Counted from the first letter of the stretch, positions 1 through 7,293 are shown. The stretch is DNA of 64,000 bases from Bacillus pseudomycoides (GCF_022811845.1 NZ_CP064266.1:3596001-3660000); one strand, 5' to 3'. Made by a program: numbers and translations. The notes: generated by a model from the letters alone, not told the origin.

Positions 1-42
1 GTGTTATTATTTTTATTAATTCTTTGGATGCCGAAAAAATAA
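1..42 (+). CDS. C-terminal end of an unidentified protein (partial)
   Basis: The first 42 bases read in frame 1 as a short hydrophobic stretch (VLLFLLILWMPKK) ending in TAA. It could be the last transmembrane segment of a membrane protein starting off the left edge. There is too little sequence to identify it, and chance is possible. Confidence 0.25.
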   Translation: MLLFLLILWMPKK

Positions 43-130
43 CATGCCAATAAAAGAAATTAACAGTAGTGTGAGAAAAGTGAAGTGACTGTTAGAAGTT
101 TTATCGTGTTACTCGTTGGCTTATCTATAT

Positions 131-310
131 AATTTGAACTGGAAGATTAATTATATCTTCCAGTTTTTTATTGAACTAAAAAAATAGATATAATTAAAAG
201 GAATAGGTGCAAGAAAAATATAAAAATATTTAAAAGTTTTGATTGGCAACTGAATTTTTCAATGTAAACGACAGTATCATTGCGGCAGACTGGACGCTTT
301 TGAATGTTAC
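131..310 (+). repeat. Toxin-cassette leader, copy 1 (direct repeat)
   Basis: This block is repeated at about 1895-2123 in the same order: a terminator hairpin (AACTGGAAGAT/ATCTTCCAGTT), an A-rich stretch with ATAGATATAATTAAAAGG, then the pre-toxin coding segment beginning CTGAATTTTTC and running into ATTGCGGCAG.CTGGACGCTTTT. Compared with copy 2, copy 1 lacks 45 bp (15 codons) in frame, just after CAGTATC. Sharing of both non-coding leader and coding segment indicates duplication of a cassette unit rather than convergent toxin domains. Confidence 0.7.
137..165 (+). terminator. Rho-independent terminator in cassette leader 1
   Basis: An 11-bp stem, AACTGGAAGAT at 137-147 and ATCTTCCAGTT at 155-165, is followed by TTTTA. 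It would end transcription of whatever precedes the toxin cassette. A near-identical hairpin sits at 1902-1930. Confidence 0.7.
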
Positions 311-1103
311 TCCGATTGGAAGAATTGGAAAAGGAATTAAATATGTCGGGAAAAAGGCTGGAAAAGCACTTCTTGATGTAGCGAAGAAAGTACCAAGTAA
401 AGTAAAAGAAGGCGTATCTTTCGTTGCATCTAAAACGAAAAGTCTCGTTGATAAAGTAGGAGACCTGTGGAATAAAGGGAAGACAAAGGTTAAAAATGAT
501 TTTATAGAAGCAGATAAGGCATTCCGTTATGCTATGAAAAAATTAGGAGAGTATGTGCCGAAATCTGGTAGAGACCTCGCCTTTGCTACAGAAAGTGCAG
601 GCAAGATTCCTGGTCGAGGAAAGAACCTGCTGAAAGATGCTTATCAGTATGTGAAAGAGACTGGTGAGAAGGTTTTTGGTAGTGGTGAGAAGAACGGTGG
701 TAAGGAAGCAAGCGGAGCTGGGAAGTTAGGAACTGGTAATATCGGGGATTTTAGTAATATACAGGGAGCGACCATTGATGATATTTTATCAAGAATTCCA
801 AAGGATGCCCCAAAACGTGATCTAAGTCCACAACCAGGAAAAGTGACAGAAGGATTTGAATATAAATGGGAAGCTCCAGATGGTTCAACTATGAGAGTTA
901 GAGTTCATGGTCCAGATGCCTCAGCACCGGCTGGAAGTAATGCTGCTAATGGTTGGATTGTAAGAGTGCAAAAAGGGAAAAAGTATTTTGATCCTATTTC
1001 AGGGGAGTTTCAACCACCAGGCATAGTTAAACCAAATAGTTCACATTATAATGAGGGATTAGCAAATAGTACTTATATTCCAATCCAGCCACCAAAAAAA
1101 TAA
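243..1103 (+). CDS. Orphan polymorphic-toxin cassette: pre-toxin segment plus C-terminal toxin domain (type 30-like)
   Basis: This 286-residue frame resembles the C-terminal part of a secreted polymorphic toxin rather than a whole one. Residues 14-40 (IIAADWTLLNVTPIGRIGKG) match the pre-toxin TG (PT-TG) segment. A lysine-rich linker follows (about 40-150). The last 110 residues carry GFEYKWEAPDG, RVRVHGPD, SAPAGSNAANGWIVRVQKG and PNSSHYNEG, which I associate with the Bacterial toxin 30 family (probable nuclease-type toxin). There is no signal peptide, LXG or WXG domain. The only start is TTG with no convincing ribosome binding site, so it may be a silent recombination donor. A probable immunity gene starts 14 bp downstream with GGAG. 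Identification of the toxin family is from memory. Confidence 0.65.
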   Translation: MATEFFNVNDSIIAADWTLLNVTPIGRIGKGIKYVGKKAGKALLDVAKKVPSKVKEGVSFVASKTKSLVDKVGDLWNKGKTKVKNDFIEADKAFRYAMKKLGEYVPKSGRDLAFATESAGKIPGRGKNLLKDAYQYVKETGEKVFGSGEKNGGKEASGAGKLGTGNIGDFSNIQGATIDDILSRIPKDAPKRDLSPQPGKVTEGFEYKWEAPDGSTMRVRVHGPDASAPAGSNAANGWIVRVQKGKKYFDPISGEFQPPGIVKPNSSHYNEGLANSTYIPIQPPKK

Positions 1104-1117
1104 AGGAGTAAGGCAAT

Positions 1118-1558
1118 ATGAATTTTGAAGAAAAGTTAAATAAAATATTGAATGATTCTAGACTAGACAAGCAAGAAAAATTAAATAGTTTAGGAGCTAT
1201 AGGAGATATTTTAGAATATGGGGATATCAGCAGAGATGAAGCAATTCAAGAAATGAATGTTCTAATAAAATATGTTGTTGAACAAAATGATAATGATATC
1301 AAAGAAGAGATTTTAAATATTATTTTGAATGGAGAAAATTCACGTAATGTTGATAAGGAATTAGATTTAGAACCAATTGTTTTGAATTTAAGTAAATTTA
1401 ATGATGAATGTATTAGTTACATTTTATCAATGTTAGGGTATTCTGGAAAAGAAAAATACAGAAAAGTAATTGAACAATTTAAGAATAGTCCTCGATTGGA
1501 GGAAGATGTAGAAGATGCGTTATTCGAGTTAGATTATAGAGTGAAAAATCAAAAGTAA
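1118..1558 (+). CDS. Probable immunity protein paired with the upstream toxin domain
   Basis: A 146-residue acidic, predicted all-helical soluble protein starts at ATG with an AAAGGAG site 10 bp upstream, only 14 bp after the toxin frame. That is the standard toxin-immunity arrangement. The repeated helical pattern (LEPIVLNLSKFNDECISYIL, then YSGKEKYRKVIEQFKN) resembles HEAT-like immunity proteins such as the Imm30 group. There are no membrane segments or signal, so it would act in the cytoplasm by binding the cognate toxin. Function is inferred from position and composition, not from a diagnostic motif. Confidence 0.55.
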   Translation: MNFEEKLNKILNDSRLDKQEKLNSLGAIGDILEYGDISRDEAIQEMNVLIKYVVEQNDNDIKEEILNIILNGENSRNVDKELDLEPIVLNLSKFNDECISYILSMLGYSGKEKYRKVIEQFKNSPRLEEDVEDALFELDYRVKNQK

Positions 1559-1894
1559 GAAACCACTTTTTCTAGCTTCTGGGGACAATAGTAAGAAGTT
1601 GAAAGATTGAACTTCTCTAAAATACCTATCAAATAAGTAGTCAATAGCTATGTTATAGGAAAATGTGGTGTCTATTGGCTATTATCATTTTATGTAACAG
1701 TTAATAGAAGACACTAGTTTTATTTTTAGCAATTTATATAAGATGGATTTTAGTAATTTGGTGTTAAAAATATAGATTTTGATTCTACAATTATATGATA
1801 GCTTCATTTATAGTAGTGAATAGTATTGTTAGTTTGCTAGATTATGAGAGTAAACTAGCAAGATAAGAGCAAGGTTAATATAGAAAATGGCTGA

Positions 1895-2123
1895 GAATTT
1901 GAACTGGAAGATGTAGATAATCTTCCAGTTTTTTTATTTAAGTGAAAAAATAGATATAATTAAAAGGGGAAATATGGAAAGGGAAATTACGACGCATTGT
2001 TAAAAATTTTTATCAAGTAACTGAATTTTTCCATAAACGTCAGTATCAGGGGCTTTACAGGTAAAGACCAACGACCTACAAAAGAAAGACTCATTGCGGC
2101 AGGCTGGACGCTTTTAAACTTTG
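1895..2123 (+). repeat. Toxin-cassette leader, copy 2 (direct repeat)
   Basis: This is the second copy of the block at 131-310: hairpin 1902-1930, the ATAGATATAATTAAAAGG stretch at about 1948-1965, then CTGAATTTTTC through the pre-toxin segment. Copy 2 keeps the 15 codons (RGFTGKDQRPTKERL) absent from copy 1, and carries a 2-base deletion near 2032 relative to copy 1. The 1559-1890 interval between the copies contains no gene that I can support. Confidence 0.7.
1902..1937 (+). terminator. Rho-independent terminator in cassette leader 2
   Basis: The stem is AACTGGAAGA (1902-1911) with TCTTCCAGTT (1921-1930), followed by seven T. It is the same hairpin as at 137-165 and would isolate the following cassette from upstream transcription. 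Confidence 0.7.
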
Positions 2124-2227
2124 TACCAATTGGAAAAGCCGCGAGTCTCGCTGGAAAAGCAATTAAGTATGGCGGAAAAATGGTTGTAGGAGCAGTAGGG
2201 AAAGCTGCCAAAGCCCATTATACTTAA
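2039..2227 (+). pseudogene. Pre-toxin TG (PT-TG) fragment, no toxin domain
   Basis: The frame from GTC at 2039 to TAA at 2225 reads VSIRGFTGKDQRPTKERLIA, then AGWTLLNFVPIGKAASLAGK and KMVVGAVGKAAK. This is a textbook PT-TG linker, the segment that precedes the toxic domain in secreted polymorphic toxins. It stops where a toxin domain should begin, and no start codon or ribosome binding site fits this frame. I read it as a truncated cassette whose toxin domain was lost, leaving the immunity gene remnant just downstream. Confidence 0.75.
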
Positions 2228-2259
2228 TATGTGCACATCAAAATTTGGAGGTAGCTACG

Positions 2260-2481
2260 ATGATACTAGAGAGTGGTGGGGATGTAAATATTAGAGATAA
2301 GTTTTGAAATAATGCATTATGGAGTGCAGTTTTAAATTGTAAGGGGAAATATTATGATATGGTTGAGCTTTTGATAAGAAAAAATCCGGATGTAACGACT
2401 AAAAATAAAGTAGGAAAATCCCCTTTAGATTTTGCAAAGCAGGTAAATAATAAGCGGTTAATTAATATACTAGAAAATTAG
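2260..2481 (+). pseudogene. Ankyrin-repeat immunity gene remnant with in-frame TGA
   Basis: Reading from ATG at 2260 (preceded by GGAGG at 2247-2251) gives MILESGGDVNIRDKF, a TGA at 2305-2307, then NNALWSAVLNCKGKYYDMVE, LLIRKNPDVTTKNKVGKSPL and DFAKQ to TAG at 2479. These are ankyrin repeats (G.DVN.RD, then A...N....VELLI....DV). The TGA sits where ankyrin repeats have Gly (GGA), so a single base change explains it. The N-terminal repeats are missing. Ankyrin proteins commonly serve as immunity proteins downstream of PT-TG toxins, which matches this position. Confidence 0.75.
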
Positions 2482-2602
2482 AATTTAAATTATAAAGTAG
2501 AATCGATAATGTCATTTTGGAGAAACAATAACATTCTAGTTTCTTTTCAAAATTGATCTAATTGATTTTTAAAAATTAATTAAAAGTTATTGGAGGATAA
2601 TT

Positions 2603-3151
2603 ATGAAGAGTAATGCCGAAGCTTTTATAGAAGGATTAGAAGAGTTGTTTGGAGAAGCAGATGCAATAAAAAAGATTAATACTAAAAATGGAGATACGCC
2701 AATTCATGTGTTTTTTTATCGTGATTTACCTGAAGAAGGTATGATGACATCTATTACTTATGGACTATCAGAAGCAAACCATCCAAATTGGAAAAACGGA
2801 AAACCAGAAATTATTCTAACACTAGAGACTCAAGATGAAAATTGGGGATTAGCAACAGCGTATTTTGCGTCACAATTTAAAGGAGAAAAAAATTTCTCTT
2901 ACGGTTCACTGTTTACTTTAGATACTCCCATTTCACATGAATCTGAAATGGTTGGGTTCTTTGTTTTTGCTCCTTCAATTCTAAGTAAAGAATACTCAGA
3001 AATTAAAACACCAAATGGATCAATACATTTAGTTGGTATGTATCCAATCTATAAAGAAGAGATTAAATTGTATCAAGCGATTGGATTGGAGGAGTTTTGG
3101 CGTATGGAGGGTTTTGATTTATATAATGTAAAGAGAAAAAAATTAGTATAA
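2603..3151 (+). CDS. SUFU-family (suppressor of fused-like) immunity protein
   Basis: This 182-residue soluble protein starts at ATG with TTGGAGG 7 bp upstream. The pattern TPIHVFFYRDLPEEGMMTSI, TYGLSE, HPNWKNGKPEIILTLETQDE, the W-containing segment and the PISHESEMVGFFVFAPS stretch follow the SUFU domain over nearly its full length. In bacteria this domain is a widespread immunity module for polymorphic toxins, acting in the cytoplasm by binding the toxin. It appears intact but has no adjacent toxin, so it looks like an orphan immunity gene giving protection against relatives' toxins. Confidence 0.8.
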   Translation: MKSNAEAFIEGLEELFGEADAIKKINTKNGDTPIHVFFYRDLPEEGMMTSITYGLSEANHPNWKNGKPEIILTLETQDENWGLATAYFASQFKGEKNFSYGSLFTLDTPISHESEMVGFFVFAPSILSKEYSEIKTPNGSIHLVGMYPIYKEEIKLYQAIGLEEFWRMEGFDLYNVKRKKLV

Positions 3152-3504
3152 ATGTATAATGAGTTTTCAAAAATCCCTTTTTGTATATTTATGTAAATTA
3201 ATTATCTATCATGCGAAAAACGGATGCTCAGTTTTTGATTTAATGAGTTTTAGGTCGATGATTAATACTATAGTATCGATATCTACAAAACTCTATTTAC
3301 GAGTTGTTAAGTTAGTTATATGACATCCTCTTTAAAATTATCCTTTAAAACAAAAAATATATAATATTTCAAATCAAATCATAGGCAAGTATAGTGTATA
3401 TTTCGTTATAGGAAAATTTGTTTTCTAGTTCGAGTGAGATATGGCGGGTACAAATATAATATGAAGAAGGATGAATATCTGTATGTTAAAATATAACAGG
3501 GGGG
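3152..3504. other. Intergenic stretch, no gene seen
   Basis: AT-rich spacer between the SUFU gene and the membrane protein gene. I see only short broken frames and no strong terminator hairpin. A G-rich ribosome binding site (AGGGGGG) at 3498-3504 belongs to the next gene. Confidence 0.5.
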
Positions 3505-4566
3505 ATGAATATAAAAAAGATTGTGATTTCTATTATAGCTCTATTTGCTTTTATTTTCTTTGCTGCTATAGTGAATTTTTTATATTTTTCTTCTGTAAGT
3601 AAAGAAAACAAAGATATACAAGAATACATAAAGGGCAAATATGGCATTGATGTTATCGTAACAAAACGAGGCAGTTCGAATGAGGTGAATTTAGGACACA
3701 CTTGGCACACAGTTCAAGTAAAAGATAACAAAAACATTCAGTTTCGTGTAGAAGTGACTGGTTTCTTTTTTTCTACAATAATAGGTGATGAATATGAATA
3801 TGGTAGAAAGACATATGAAGAGTATAAAGAATTTAAGCCTCTTTTGAAGGAAATTGAGATGTTAGGATACACCCCAGTATCTGATGAAAATGTAATTCAA
3901 TATATAATTGATGATAGTGAGGTTGAGATTGAAGATAGTAAGATTGATGAGGAAAGACCAACCAATGAATTATTATTAACTTTAAAAACTATCCCTAAGC
4001 TTGATTATAGTCAATTTGAAACAAAAGAACTTGATCGATTATTTGCCCTATTACAACTTGTTCAAGGTAATAACAAACAAATAACAAAAATTGAAATACT
4101 TGATAGCAAAGATAAGTTACATGGATTTCATTTAGAAAATATACAGCAAATTACATCAAAAGATCAATTGTTATCTGTAATGAAAAATGAATCAGAGGAG
4201 TACTGGACGTATTTAATTCGTACACAAATCCATGACAAAATCAAAGAAGTTGAAAATGAACGTGTAGCGTTCAAAGATATTTCCTGTTCCTATATAGAAA
4301 ATGGAGAGTGCAAGGGTTACGAGGCTACTTTAGAATTTAAAAATAATACGTTGCAATATAAGAAAAATCCACAGTTAATCGACGACATCTATAAAGTAAT
4401 TTCTTTATTGCAAGCGGAAAAACCTAACAAAACAATTACTATGGAGTTTATCAATACAGGAAAATCATCCTATGCAAAAGTTTTTCATTTTGACACATTG
4501 CAAACAAGAGAACATATTGAAACCATTGTAAAAAAATATTTGGTTGAAGGTCCGTATAAATATTAA
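3505..4566 (+). CDS. Membrane-anchored protein of unknown function
   Basis: This 353-residue protein has one N-terminal transmembrane segment (residues 4-28, IVISIIALFAFIFFAAIVNF) and a large polar, acidic domain predicted outside the cytoplasm. I do not recognise the family. The AGGGGGG site abuts the ATG at 3505 with no spacing. A normal 6-bp spacing would place the start on the ATA at 3511, giving (M)KKIVISI, the usual form of such anchors, so the real start may be a mutated ATG or the start may be inefficient. A strong terminator follows at 4595-4631. It may be an accessory envelope protein of the toxin island. Confidence 0.6.
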   Translation: MNIKKIVISIIALFAFIFFAAIVNFLYFSSVSKENKDIQEYIKGKYGIDVIVTKRGSSNEVNLGHTWHTVQVKDNKNIQFRVEVTGFFFSTIIGDEYEYGRKTYEEYKEFKPLLKEIEMLGYTPVSDENVIQYIIDDSEVEIEDSKIDEERPTNELLLTLKTIPKLDYSQFETKELDRLFALLQLVQGNNKQITKIEILDSKDKLHGFHLENIQQITSKDQLLSVMKNESEEYWTYLIRTQIHDKIKEVENERVAFKDISCSYIENGECKGYEATLEFKNNTLQYKKNPQLIDDIYKVISLLQAEKPNKTITMEFINTGKSSYAKVFHFDTLQTREHIETIVKKYLVEGPYKY

Positions 4567-4594
4567 AGTTTTTAAATTTTGTTTTTAGAAATAC

Positions 4595-4631
4595 AATAAT
4601 CGCCTATCTATAAGTTTGATAGGCGATTATT
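4595..4631 (+). terminator. Rho-independent terminator
   Basis: A perfect 14-bp stem AATAATCGCCTATC / GATAGGCGATTATT with a 9-base loop lies 28 bp after the membrane protein gene. The T-tract is weak on the plus strand. Confidence 0.65.
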
Positions 4632-4801
4632 AATGTTACTTCTTCAATTAAGGGAGCTCAGCAGATCAAGAATGACAGATTAATCCTTTTCTTGTTGCTT
4701 TATAGGTGAGCAAGAGATCCTTTTTCTATGAAAAAAATTTAATTATGATGTGTATAGCAATCAAAATGGAATGAGTATTTAAATATGTAGGAGAGATTAT
4801 T

Positions 4802-4930
4802 ATGGAGTACTTAAGAATTTTCACTTAAAGAGATGGACGTGTGAAGACAATAAAAGTAGAGCCGTGGCGTTCATTTAAAGAGAAAATGAATGTTTTAGGA
4901 ATCAAATATTCAGATGTGTCCCAAATTTAA
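4802..4930 (+). pseudogene. Small degraded reading frame with in-frame TAA
   Basis: ATG at 4802 follows AGGAGAG (4791-4797). The frame reads MEYLRIFT, TAA at 4826-4828, then RDGRVKTIKVEPWRSFKEKM and NVLGIKYSDVSQI to TAA at 4928. A good ribosome binding site plus a single stop suggests a recently inactivated small gene. I do not recognise it, and chance cannot be excluded. Confidence 0.3.
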
Positions 4931-5057
4931 CTAGTGGAATATAGAAAAGAAAAGAAATGCAATTTACTAAGGAAAATATGAGATGGAAGTAAAACATGTT
5001 ATGTATAAATATCATAATTAAGCACATGTTATATACAAATATAATGGAGGTGTAATT

Positions 5058-5276
5058 ATGAATATTCAAAGGCATGATAATAGCTATAATGAAATTCTAA
5101 TTTCTGGTGCTGCAAGTGCAATCGAGCAGATGAAATATGAAATCGCTCGTGAATTAGGAGTTACACTGGGTCCAGAGACATCTGCACGTGCTAATGGTTC
5201 CGTAGGTGGGGAAATTACAAAGCGTCTTGTTCGAATGGGTGAAGAGCAATTAATGGGACAATATAGATTACATTAA
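5058..5276 (+). CDS. Small acid-soluble spore protein, alpha/beta type
   Basis: This 72-residue protein starts at ATG with ATGGAGG 9 bp upstream. It has the two conserved alpha/beta SASP blocks: the germination protease recognition region (MKYEIARELGVTLGPETSAR) and the second DNA-binding helix (ANGSVGGEITKRLVRMGEEQ). Such proteins coat and protect DNA in the dormant spore and are cleaved by GPR at germination. Length is typical (60-75). It sits alone within the toxin island and ends in a strong terminator, consistent with a single-gene forespore transcript. Confidence 0.93.
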   Translation: MNIQRHDNSYNEILISGAASAIEQMKYEIARELGVTLGPETSARANGSVGGEITKRLVRMGEEQLMGQYRLH

Positions 5277-5297
5277 AAAGATACATATCCAATTAAA

Positions 5298-5335
5298 AAA
5301 GTATCCTTTACTTCGTTAAAGGATACTTTTTTCTT
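5298..5335 (+). terminator. Terminator of the SASP gene
   Basis: The stem is AAAGTATCCTTT (5298-5309) with AAAGGATACTTT (5318-5329), followed by TTTCTTTATTT. It is a typical strong factor-independent terminator. Confidence 0.85.
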
Positions 5336-5439
5336 TATTTTAACATTAAATTCAAAAATATAACATCCATTTTAGCATCAGAAGTTATTACTGTTCCAGG
5401 TAAAATCACATATTGTTTTAGAAAATTAAAGTTACTCAT
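5335..5439 (-). CDS. 34-residue small protein after a fossil toxin tail
   Basis: On the minus strand AAAAAAGGAG lies 7 bp before an ATG (5437-5439) opening a 34-codon frame: MSNFNFLKQYVILPGTVITS, then DAKMDVIFLNLMLK. It directly follows a short toxin-tail-like frame ending at 5460. The same order (tail, Shine-Dalgarno, small gene) occurs at 6002/5983 and 6469/6451. I suspect the truncated N-terminus of an immunity gene, cut by the SASP terminator region. No family was recognised. Confidence 0.35.
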   Translation of the reverse strand: MSNFNFLKQYVILPGTVITSDAKMDVIFLNLMLK

Positions 5440-5459
5440 ATTTTTTCTCCTTTTTTAAT

Positions 5460-5513
5460 CTATCTTCCTAGAGGAATTTCTCTAGCAGGACTACCTGACC
5501 TATGAATAACACT
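5460..5513 (-). pseudogene. Fossil toxin C-terminal tail 1
   Basis: The minus-strand frame SVIHRSGSPAREIPLGR, ended by TAG at 5462-5460, begins after a stop. The RSG.P motif recalls the SGRPW tails at 6002-6100 and 6469-6562, and like them it is followed within about 25 bp by a Shine-Dalgarno and a small gene. On its own it is weak; the threefold pattern is what supports it. Confidence 0.35.
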
Positions 5514-5548
5514 TTAAAATTATGGAGGAAAGGGAAGAGGTTGTAAAT

Positions 5549-5668
5549 ATGAAAATACAAAAATATACAAATGAAAATGCTAATTATGTTTTAGAGAGAT
5601 AGCGATTTAGCAAATGGGGTGCATATGAGGTAATGCGCCTTTCTATGTTACTGCTATATGTAAAGTAA
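5549..5668 (+). pseudogene. Small broken reading frame with in-frame TAG
   Basis: ATG at 5549 lies behind GAAGAGG. The frame reads MKIQKYTNENANYVLER, TAG at 5600-5602, then RFSKWGAYEVMRLSMLLLYV to TAA at 5666. One substitution would restore a 39-residue protein. The product is unknown. A G+C-rich hairpin follows at 5677-5701. Confidence 0.35.
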
Positions 5669-5676
5669 TAAGAAGA

Positions 5677-5701
5677 GCCGGTTCCTATTAAAGGAGCCGG
5701 C
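5677..5701 (+). terminator. GC-rich hairpin, possible terminator
   Basis: A 9-bp stem GCCGGTTCC / GGAGCCGGC with one G-T pair lies between the small plus-strand pseudogene and the convergent minus-strand gene. The following bases (TTATATATATAT) lack a true T-tract, so termination is plausible but not certain. Confidence 0.45.
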
Positions 5702-5725
5702 TTATATATATATTTGTTCATTTAA

Positions 5726-5983
5726 TTATGCTTCATATGCCATGCTATCAGGAAAGTCTTCGTTTCTTTTAAGACATCGCACAATCCTAGTACATGCACA
5801 ATTAAAATAATGTTCTCTCATTGTTTCTGAATCTACTGGGGCTTGCTCTAAGTCATAAAACATTCGTTCTTTTTTATTATAATACATTTTGCCTATTTTA
5901 TCGGGGGATTCAGAAGGGTAGTATTGATAAACAACAATTTCTTCATCTTCCAATTCTTTAGTCATTAATAAACATACTGCCAT
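5726..5983 (-). CDS. Small protein of the toxin island, paralogue of 6146-6451 (putative immunity)
   Basis: An 85-residue protein has start ATG with AAGGAGG 9 bp upstream. The N-terminal part (LLMTKELEDEEIVVYQYYPS) lines up with AIVITKELDNSDYAIYSFGP of the neighbouring 101-residue gene, so the two are diverged paralogues. It follows a fossil toxin tail (SGRPWDVP) by 18 bp, which places it in the immunity position. It contains two adjacent Cys (NCACTRIV) near the C-terminus. No membrane segment. Function is inferred from context only. Confidence 0.55.
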   Translation of the reverse strand: MAVCLLMTKELEDEEIVVYQYYPSESPDKIGKMYYNKKERMFYDLEQAPVDSETMREHYFNCACTRIVRCLKRNEDFPDSMAYEA

Positions 5984-6001
5984 AGATAAAGACCTCCTTA
6001 T

Positions 6002-6100
6002 TTATTCTTTATCTATTTTTGGCACATCCCATGGTCTACCAGATCTCACAGTGGCATCATGTGCTTCTCTATACGTTGTTTTAAATATTCCTTTTAGATT
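6002..6100 (-). pseudogene. Fossil toxin C-terminal tail 2 (SGRPWDVP)
   Basis: Read on the minus strand, the frame NLKGIFKTTYREAHDATVRS, then GRPWDVPKIDKE, ends in TAA at 6004-6002 and is closed upstream by a stop. It has no start codon. The REAHD...SGRPWDVP pattern looks like the extreme C-terminus of a polymorphic toxin nuclease. It is followed by AAGGAGG and a small putative immunity gene. It is a truncation relic left by cassette exchange. Confidence 0.55.
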
Positions 6101-6145
6101 TTAGTTACTTCCCACATATTGAAGCTAAATAAAGTAATATAGTAT

Positions 6146-6451
6146 TTAAGCAAATGAAATGTGATTTGGAAGATCAATATTTTTAAAATTTTTCATTCCA
6201 CCATCATTTTCAATTTGTTTATGGATTTTAATAATACATTTATAGAACAATGAAATATGTTTTTTAGGTATGTCATCAAGTAAAACAAAACTTTCTTTGA
6301 CAGAAAGCTTATCTTTTAAGAGCTTAAAACGCCATCTTTCATACATTTCTCGATATTCATTACACATTTCAATACTAGGGCCAAAACTATAAATGGCATA
6401 ATCACTATTATCTAGCTCTTTTGTTATTACAATCGCAGGATATCTTCCCAT
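6146..6451 (-). CDS. Small protein of the toxin island, paralogue of 5726-5983 (putative immunity)
   Basis: A 101-residue protein starts at ATG with AAGGAG 9 bp upstream (TCAAGGAGTGTATTAGAATG). Its first 20 residues match the 85-residue neighbour (ITKELDNSDYAIYSFGP), and the rest is helical and charged (YERWRFKLLKDKLSVKESFV). Like its paralogue it sits just after a SGRPW toxin tail. Two diverged copies each behind a toxin tail suggest a family of immunity proteins for one toxin type. Not recognised as a named family. Confidence 0.55.
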   Translation of the reverse strand: MGRYPAIVITKELDNSDYAIYSFGPSIEMCNEYREMYERWRFKLLKDKLSVKESFVLLDDIPKKHISLFYKCIIKIHKQIENDGGMKNFKNIDLPNHISFA

Positions 6452-6468
6452 TCTAATACACTCCTTGA

Positions 6469-6562
6469 TTAATCAAATGCTTTAGCTAAAGGAATTTTAA
6501 AATGTTCATCAAGCGGACTCATAGGTTCTGTATCAGGAGCATTCCAAGGTCTTCCCGATTAA
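6469..6562 (-). pseudogene. Fossil toxin C-terminal tail 3 (SGRPWNAP), frameshifted
   Basis: The minus-strand frame SGRPWNAPDTEPMSPLDEHF, then KIPLAKAFD, ends in TAA at 6471-6469. Upstream, an alternative frame reads HNVN and runs into it across a probable 1-base deletion. It shares SGRPW with tail 2 but has a different C-terminal extension, so it is a related but distinct toxin tail. The 101-residue gene follows 15 bp later. Confidence 0.5.
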
Positions 6563-6783
6563 CATTATGAACCGAGAGGATAAATACGTAAATATATAAA
6601 TAAAGTAAAAATATATGTATGTAAATTAAAATAAGGTTTAAAACATAAAAAATGCTAACAAGTTTGCAAACGAACTTGCTAACATCTATTTATATATCGA
6701 TAAAAAATTGGGGGCTGTTTATGGTAATCAAATTTTTACAGTTCAAACAGTTAAAAGTATGAATATATAAGGAGGAATCTGCT

Positions 6784-7293
6784 TTGTTCTCTATACGTTA
6801 TAAAGTATTTTTTGATGAAATATATGATGATCATGAATTAAAAGGAGCAGACGGTTATTTTCAAATACAAGTGGACAATGAAAACTATGGATTATTACTT
6901 TCAGAGGAACTAGATGCGTTTTCTGTATCGGTATATTGGTGGTTTTATTATTTTTTAGAAGCAACAGAACTACTAAAAAATGAAAAGCAAGTGTATATAA
7001 GTGATATAGAAACTCCACAAGTTTGGATTGAACTAAAAAAAACTAATAGTGATTATATTTCTATTAGCAAAGCTTATGCAAATAAACCAGAAGGAAGCCA
7101 TGCAGTCGAATGTAGTAATATAGTTGGAATAACTTATCTTAGTTGGAATTCTAAACTTGTATCATTGGAAGACTTTAGAAATGAATTGTTAGAGAAATCT
7201 AAGATGTATGCGAAAGACTTGCAGGAACTAAATGACGAGCCGCACCCATATATCTTAAAGTTAGAGTTTTTAATAAAAAAAGTTGAAAATTAA
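6784..7293 (+). CDS. Putative immunity protein
   Basis: A 169-residue soluble acidic protein starts with TTG at 6784 behind AAGGAGG (6770-6776). Features are YFQIQVDNENYGLLLSEELD and an aromatic-rich stretch (VYWWFYYFLEATELL) followed by a mixed alpha/beta domain. I do not recognise a family. It ends where a deaminase-toxin fragment begins (11-bp overlap with that open frame), a common immunity-then-next-cassette order in orphan toxin arrays. Immunity to a lost toxin is inferred from context. Confidence 0.5.
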   Translation: MFSIRYKVFFDEIYDDHELKGADGYFQIQVDNENYGLLLSEELDAFSVSVYWWFYYFLEATELLKNEKQVYISDIETPQVWIELKKTNSDYISISKAYANKPEGSHAVECSNIVGITYLSWNSKLVSLEDFRNELLEKSKMYAKDLQELNDEPHPYILKLEFLIKKVEN

